17,320 nt of DNA, taken from CAZXVW01 sp964644025 (GTDB lineage Bacteria > Acidobacteriota > Terriglobia > Bryobacterales > Bryobacteraceae). Position numbers and translations under genes: made by a program. The notes beneath the pieces were generated by a model. That model did not search any database and was not told the origin of the DNA. It saw only the letters and a list, made by a program, of their open reading frames with translations. How positions within the stretch are numbered: the stretch's first letter is position 1; each line of letters begins with the position of its first letter. Below, piece by piece: positions 14,079-17,320 of the stretch. The stretch lies in the NCBI GenBank assembly GCA_964644025.1, contig CAZXVW010000082.1, positions 1-17,320 on the forward strand, written 5' to 3'.

Positions 14079-14339
14079 GTGGCCTACATTATCGCTGAGC
14101 CGTGTATCGGGGTGAAGGACACCGCGTGCGTGGATGCCTGCCCGGTGGATTGCATCCATCCTACCAAGGAAGAGCCGGAATACGAAACCGAGGAAATGCT
14201 CTATATCAACCCGGATGAATGCATTGACTGCGGGGCTTGCGTTCCCGTCTGTCCGGTCGAGGCCATCTTCGAGTTGGATGATCTGCCGGAACGGTGGGCC
14301 GATTTCACCGAACGCAACGCGGCGTACTATCGGAAATGA
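14079..14339 (+). CDS. Seven-iron ferredoxin ([3Fe-4S] plus [4Fe-4S])
   Basis: 86 residues. The N-terminal pattern CIGVKDTACVDACPVDCI (C9, C17, C21, C25) has Val where an 8Fe ferredoxin would have its second cysteine. This matches the Thermus/Azotobacter FdI type, in which that site holds a [3Fe-4S] cluster. The second motif is CIDCGACVPVCPVEAIF, and the C-terminal tail (LPERWADFTERNAAYYRK) also follows the Thermus protein. It is a soluble low-potential electron carrier. GTG at 14079 with GGAGGG before it. It precedes an Rrf2-type Fe-S regulator and a radical SAM enzyme and could supply the latter with electrons (inference). Confidence 0.93.
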   Translation: MAYIIAEPCIGVKDTACVDACPVDCIHPTKEEPEYETEEMLYINPDECIDCGACVPVCPVEAIFELDDLPERWADFTERNAAYYRK

Positions 14340-14343
14340 TCGC

Positions 14344-14367
14344 CGGCCGCGCCTGATGCGGCGGCCG
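14344..14367 (+). terminator. Hairpin after the ferredoxin gene
   Basis: Arms CGGCCGC (14344-14350) and GCGGCCG (14361-14367) with a 10-base loop, five bases after the stop. No U-tract follows, so termination is only possible, not shown. Confidence 0.4.
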
Positions 14368-14450
14368 TGTCCCGGTGACGCGGCGGCTTTCCTCGGGCCA
14401 TACGTTGGTTGCATCCCGCGCGCAGAAGTAGCGGTCAACCGATTGTAGGA

Positions 14451-14480
14451 TTTACGGCTCTGATTTTCCTTTTCTATACG
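14451..14480 (+). promoter_or_regulatory. Possible promoter of the Rrf2-type regulator gene
   Basis: TTTACG (14451-14456), an 18-base spacer and TATACG (14475-14480), within an AT-rich island that stands out from the surrounding GC-rich DNA. The predicted start is near 14487. Rrf2 proteins often control themselves, so an operator may overlap this stretch, but I see no clear dyad. Confidence 0.4.
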
Positions 14481-14508
14481 AACAAATTGAAGATACAATG
14501 GAGGCGTT

Positions 14509-14985
14509 ATGAAGCTCAGCGCCCAGGAAGAGTATGGCCTTCGCTGCCTGCTGGATCTGGCGCGATGCCGGGAGGGGGAGAGCCTGACGATTTCCGCGAT
14601 CAGCCGCGCCGAGGGGCTGTCGATTCCCAATGCCGCTAAGCTGATGCGGCTGCTCCGGAGGAAGGGTCTGGTCCACAGCGCCCGTGGTCAATTCGGCGGT
14701 TACCGGCTGGCTCGCCCGGCCGGGGAGATCTCGGTGGCTTGCGTTCTCGAGGAGCTCGGTGGCCTGTTTTTCGAGCCGGCGTTCTGCACCCGCCACGCGG
14801 GCTTGCAGAAAGCCTGTATCCACAACCGCGACTGCGCGCTGCGGTCTCTTTGGACTGGAATCCATGCGACTCTCTCGCGGCTGCTTCAGAACACGACTCT
14901 TAAGGATCTGCTCTGCTGCGAGCGGGAGATGAACCGGCGCGTGGAACGGATGGCGGGCGTCACGCTGCCCCGCTCCGCGCACTGA
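14509..14985 (+). CDS. Rrf2/IscR-type transcriptional regulator with Fe-S cysteines
   Basis: 158 residues. The N-terminal winged helix is typical of the family (MKLSAQEEYGLRCLLDLA, then LTISAISRAEGLSIPNAAKLMRLLRRKGLV and the wing RGQFGGYRLARPA). Three cysteines, C93, C103 and C109, lie where IscR and NsrR carry their cluster ligands, though the first spacing (nine residues) is longer than in IscR. A CC pair at 136-137 is extra. It probably senses Fe-S supply, oxygen or NO and may regulate the neighbouring ferredoxin and radical SAM genes. ATG at 14509 with GGAGGC before it. Confidence 0.88.
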   Translation: MKLSAQEEYGLRCLLDLARCREGESLTISAISRAEGLSIPNAAKLMRLLRRKGLVHSARGQFGGYRLARPAGEISVACVLEELGGLFFEPAFCTRHAGLQKACIHNRDCALRSLWTGIHATLSRLLQNTTLKDLLCCEREMNRRVERMAGVTLPRSAH

Positions 14986-15073
14986 GGGAGGATGCGCGCC
15001 CGGGCAGGAGTTGGTTAGCGGCTCGTCCTTGGCCGCGCCTTCCGCGCGGAGCATCGCGGGGAACCAGGCCGGT

Positions 15074-15102
15074 GGAACAGATTTGCAGATCACCAGTATG
15101 AT
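15074..15102 (+). promoter_or_regulatory. Weak promoter candidate for the AmmeMemoRadiSam-type gene
   Basis: A good -10 box TATGAT (15097-15102) with a poor -35 match GGAACA 17 bases upstream. A regulator-assisted promoter is possible; the Rrf2-type gene just upstream is a candidate. Confidence 0.25.
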
Positions 15103-15156
15103 AGGGATGCGGGGCCGGTCAGACGGGAACTGCCGCCTGAGGCCACCCGGTACGGA

Positions 15157-16203
15157 ATGTCGAACCTGGCTGACATTCTTCGCGAAAACGTACGGGAAGG
15201 CGAACTCGCCGAACCGATGGAAAAGCAGCGGGTCCGCTGTCTGGCCTGCGCTCACCGTTGCGTGGTTTTCGAGGGGCAAGCTGGCATCTGCAAGGTGCGG
15301 TTCAACCGCGGCGGTAAGCTGTACGTTCCCTGGGGTTACGTCGCGGGCGCCTATGCCGACCCGATCGAGAAGAAGCCTTTTTTTCACGTCCGCCCTGGCT
15401 CGCTCGCGCTCAGCTTCGGGATGCTGGGCTGTGACCTGCATTGTTCCTACTGCCAGAACTGGATCACCTCCCAGGCGCTGCGCGACCCGCGCGCGGTCGG
15501 TTCCATCCGCCATGCCACCCCCGAGCAGCTTGTGAAGGCCGCGCTGGAGGCCGGCGCCGCCTCGGTGGTGAGCACTTATAATGAGCCCCTGATCACCGCC
15601 GAATGGGCCGTGGCCATTTTTCGCCTGGCCCACCGGCAGGGACTGCTGACGGGCTTCGTCTCCAACGGCAACGCCACCCCGGAAGCGCTCGAATACCTGC
15701 GCCCGCACCTGGACCTGTACAAGGTGGATCTGAAAAGCTTCGAGGACCGCAACTACCGTCAGCTCGGAGGCCGCCTCCAGCCGGTTCTCGAGAGCATCCG
15801 CCGGATCCACGAAATGGGTTTCTGGCTGGAAGTGGTCACGCTGGTGGTTCCCGGTTTCAATGATTCGGATGACGAACTGACCCGGATTGCCGAATTCCTC
15901 GCCGGTGTTTCGGCCGATATCCCGTGGCACGTGACGGCGTTCCACCGGGACTATAAGATGACCGGCCCGCCCGACACCTCGGCGGAAACGTTGCTCCGCG
16001 CCGCCTCTATCGGGCGCCGCGCCGGCCTGCGTTACGTTTACGCCGGTAACTTACCCGGCTCGCTGGAGGGTCTGGAGAATACGCGCTGCCATTCCTGCGG
16101 CCAACTGCTGGTGCGCCGCTATGGCTTTCACGTGCTGGAGAACCGCATCCCTTCCAGCGGCAATTGTCCTGCCTGTGGCGCCGCCATTCCCGGCCGGTGG
16201 TGA
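15157..16203 (+). CDS. amrS: AmmeMemoRadiSam system radical SAM enzyme
   Basis: 348 residues. The N-terminal cysteine module CLACAHRC...GICKVR (C28, C31, C35, C45) is followed by the radical SAM motif GCDLHCSYCQNW (C92, C96, C99) and the barrel (VVSTYNEPLITAEW, LTGFVSNGNATPEAL, DLYKVDLKSF, LEVVTLVVPGFNDSDDEL, IPWHVTAFHRDYKM). A C-terminal zinc-ribbon has CHSCG (C311, C314) and CPACG (C337, C340). This domain order is that of the AmrS family, usually encoded near AMMECR1 and Memo homologues; its reaction is unknown and it resembles pyruvate formate-lyase activases. The ATG at 15157 lacks a clear Shine-Dalgarno site. No Memo or AMMECR1 gene is visible here. Confidence 0.88.
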   Translation: MSNLADILRENVREGELAEPMEKQRVRCLACAHRCVVFEGQAGICKVRFNRGGKLYVPWGYVAGAYADPIEKKPFFHVRPGSLALSFGMLGCDLHCSYCQNWITSQALRDPRAVGSIRHATPEQLVKAALEAGAASVVSTYNEPLITAEWAVAIFRLAHRQGLLTGFVSNGNATPEALEYLRPHLDLYKVDLKSFEDRNYRQLGGRLQPVLESIRRIHEMGFWLEVVTLVVPGFNDSDDELTRIAEFLAGVSADIPWHVTAFHRDYKMTGPPDTSAETLLRAASIGRRAGLRYVYAGNLPGSLEGLENTRCHSCGQLLVRRYGFHVLENRIPSSGNCPACGAAIPGRW

Positions 16204-16235
16204 GCCGGACGCCGCGCACCAGAGCCCGGCGCAAT

Positions 16236-16256
16236 TCTCCTGGCTTGGCCGGGAGA
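16236..16256 (+). terminator. Possible hairpin between convergent amrS-like and ybgF-like genes
   Basis: Arms TCTCCTGGC and GCCGGGAGA with a 3-base loop and one G-U pair on the plus strand, 32 bases after the amrS-like stop. No U-tract, so weak support. The rest of this 122-base gap shows nothing else I can name. Confidence 0.3.
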
Positions 16257-16325
16257 CCGTGCGGAAACACACGCGAACGATGCGACCGGAAAAGGCGGGA
16301 TCAGGGTGACCCGGTAAGCAACCGG

Positions 16326-17159
16326 TCAATAGCCCAGCTTCTTCAGTTCCTCTTGGGCCTTGCGGGCTACTTCGCTGTCCGGGTACTTCTTCACGAGCGC
16401 GCGGTATTCGACCGCCGCCGAGCGGCGCTGGCCGGCCTGGGCCAGGCTCATGGCTTTCATGAACATTGCGTCCGGCGTCTTGTCGTTGTCGGGGTACTTC
16501 TCCAAAACCAGGTCAAAGGCTTTGTAGGCCGCCTGGAAATCACCCTTGTTGTAATGAATCTCCCCGATGTGAAACTGCGCCGCCGGGGCTAGATCCGAGT
16601 TGGGAAACGATTTCAGGAAGTCCTGGTACTCCGACAGCGCCAGATCCGGCTTCCCTCCGAATTGGTCCCGCAGCGCATTGTCGAACAAAGTTGCGCCGGA
16701 GACGGCGGGCACTGTTCCCTCCGCGGTGGTTGCCGCGGGAGGAGCAGGAGGAGCTGACAAGATTTGCATGGCGCTCTTCAGGTCCGTGACCTGTGTTTGG
16801 AGCTTGGTCACGCGGGAACCCATGTCGGCGACGGATTCTTTGAGGTAGCGGAATTCGTCCGACATCTGGTCCACCTTGGTCCCCAGTTGGGCGATCGGCG
16901 CGGTCAACTCCTTCTGCTGCTGCTTGAGGCCTTCCTGCAGGCTGCTATCAATCATCGCCACGGTGGTGTTGGTCTCGTTGACCCGGTCCAGGGTTTGCTG
17001 GACCACCTCGGTCAGCGCGGCGAGTTTCTCGCCCAAACCACGGACTTCATCTTGCAACAGAGCCATGTCCCGCTGCAGTTCCTGGAGCTGTTTCTTCTGG
17101 GCGAAACCGGCGCCGGGGACCGCCAGCAGGATGAGCACACATACGTGGACCACCTTCAT
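16326..17159 (-). CDS. ybgF: YbgF/CpoB-type Tol-Pal cell division coordinator
   Basis: 277 residues, periplasmic. It has a signal peptide (MKVVHVCVLILLAVPGAGFAQ) and a long coiled coil from about 22 to 132 (QLQELQRDMALLQDEVRGLGEKL and later SVADMGSRVTKLQTQVTDLKSAM). A Pro/Ala linker follows, then three TPR-like repeats (about 155-275: LFDNALRDQFGGKPDLALSEYQDFLKSFPNSDLAP, FHIGEIHYNKGDFQAAYKAFDLVLEKYPDN, AMFMKAMSLAQAGQRRSAAVEYRALVKKYPDS). In other bacteria CpoB links peptidoglycan synthesis to outer-membrane constriction. The coiled coil is longer than in E. coli. ATG at 17159 with GGAG before it; it follows pal on the same strand. Confidence 0.9.
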   Translation of the reverse strand: MKVVHVCVLILLAVPGAGFAQKKQLQELQRDMALLQDEVRGLGEKLAALTEVVQQTLDRVNETNTTVAMIDSSLQEGLKQQQKELTAPIAQLGTKVDQMSDEFRYLKESVADMGSRVTKLQTQVTDLKSAMQILSAPPAPPAATTAEGTVPAVSGATLFDNALRDQFGGKPDLALSEYQDFLKSFPNSDLAPAAQFHIGEIHYNKGDFQAAYKAFDLVLEKYPDNDKTPDAMFMKAMSLAQAGQRRSAAVEYRALVKKYPDSEVARKAQEELKKLGY

Positions 17160-17181
17160 GACGTGACTCCGAGAATTGATA

Positions 17182-17230
17182 TACCGGGAGCTGCCATCTC
17201 ACCCCGTCGCGTGAGACGGCGCTCCCGGTA
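17182..17230 (-). other. Long stem-loop between pal and ybgF
   Basis: Arms TACCGGGAGC (17182-17191) and GCTCCCGGTA (17221-17230) pair perfectly. They continue, after one bulged base, through GCC/GGC and TCTCAC/GTGAGA to an 8-base loop. The only mismatch (A17196 against C17217) becomes a U-G pair in the minus-strand message. No U-tract follows. It fills half of the 97-base gap and may tune ybgF relative to pal, or be a REP-like element. Confidence 0.6.
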
Positions 17231-17256
17231 GTTACGTTTCCCTTCCGCTGCCGCGG

Positions 17257-17320
17257 CTAGCGTCCAGGGCTGAAGTGAACCCGCCGGTTCTGCTGCCAGC
17301 ACTCCTCGTTGTGCTCGGTG
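17257..17320 (-). CDS. pal: Pal peptidoglycan-associated lipoprotein, C-terminal 20 residues (start beyond window)
   Basis: Read on the minus strand from the window edge, the frame gives TEHNEECWQQNRRVHFSPGR and then a TAG. The CWQQNRRVHF segment matches the end of the OmpA-like peptidoglycan-binding domain of Pal, including the NRR signature. Its position directly upstream of ybgF supports this. Only this tail is in view. Confidence 0.75.
   Translation of the reverse strand, partial: TEHNEECWQQNRRVHFSPGR

Noticed and set aside
14407..14415. GGTTGCATC, identical to the right half of the dyad at 3132-3150
   Set aside because: The left half is missing and there is no symmetry, so it is most likely chance.
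14452..15945. 497-codon minus-strand frame across the Rrf2 and amrS genes
   Set aside because: It spans two well-supported plus-strand genes and their intergenic gap, and its translation has no family features.

Overview
This is a GC-rich window with tightly packed bacterial genes on both strands. The visible end of a pal gene followed by a ybgF/cpoB-like gene indicates a Gram-negative envelope. The many Fe-S proteins (two MinD-type ATPases with inserted ferredoxin domains, a Mrp/ApbC ATPase, a seven-iron ferredoxin, an Rrf2 regulator and two radical SAM enzymes) suggest anaerobic or redox-versatile life. My best guess is an Acidobacteriota (Solibacter/Bryobacter-like) genome. That rests on general gene style (Tat-exported sugar-isomerase-like protein, GH51, Pal C-terminus) and is inference only.

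Layout. (1) 1-3011, minus strand: a possible 32-residue leader ORF, a B12-binding radical SAM protein, a sensor histidine kinase and the start of its OmpR-type response regulator, probably one transcription unit. (2) 3132-7923: the most interesting part, a cluster resembling the Desulfovibrio ORP (orange protein) system. A minus-strand run holds a NifX/ORP-like protein, a DUF5320-type Gly/Trp-rich protein, two [4Fe-4S] MinD-family ATPases overlapping by 4 bases, and a second NifX/NifB-like protein. A Mrp/ApbC ATPase diverges from its head, and a PadR-family regulator converges on its tail. A 19-bp dyad occurs in front of padR and in front of the first NifX-like gene, in both cases over the predicted -35 box. 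This suggests that PadR controls itself and the cluster. In Desulfovibrio the comparable operons depend on sigma-54; I see no sigma-54 promoter here.

(3) 7939-13824, minus strand: a secreted GH51 arabinofuranosidase, a small lytic transglycosylase, a DASS/SLC13 carboxylate symporter and a Tat-exported sugar-isomerase-like protein, a plausible carbohydrate/organic acid group with internal promoters. (4) 14079-16203, plus strand: a seven-iron ferredoxin, an Rrf2/IscR-type Fe-S regulator and an AmmeMemoRadiSam-type radical SAM enzyme. (5) 16326-17320, minus strand: ybgF/cpoB and the 3' end of pal (Tol-Pal envelope system).

Several gene junctions carry strong hairpins without a U-tract; in two of them the mismatches turn into G-U pairs on the sense transcript, suggesting structured RNA. 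I saw no tRNA, rRNA, CRISPR, insertion sequence or transposase.
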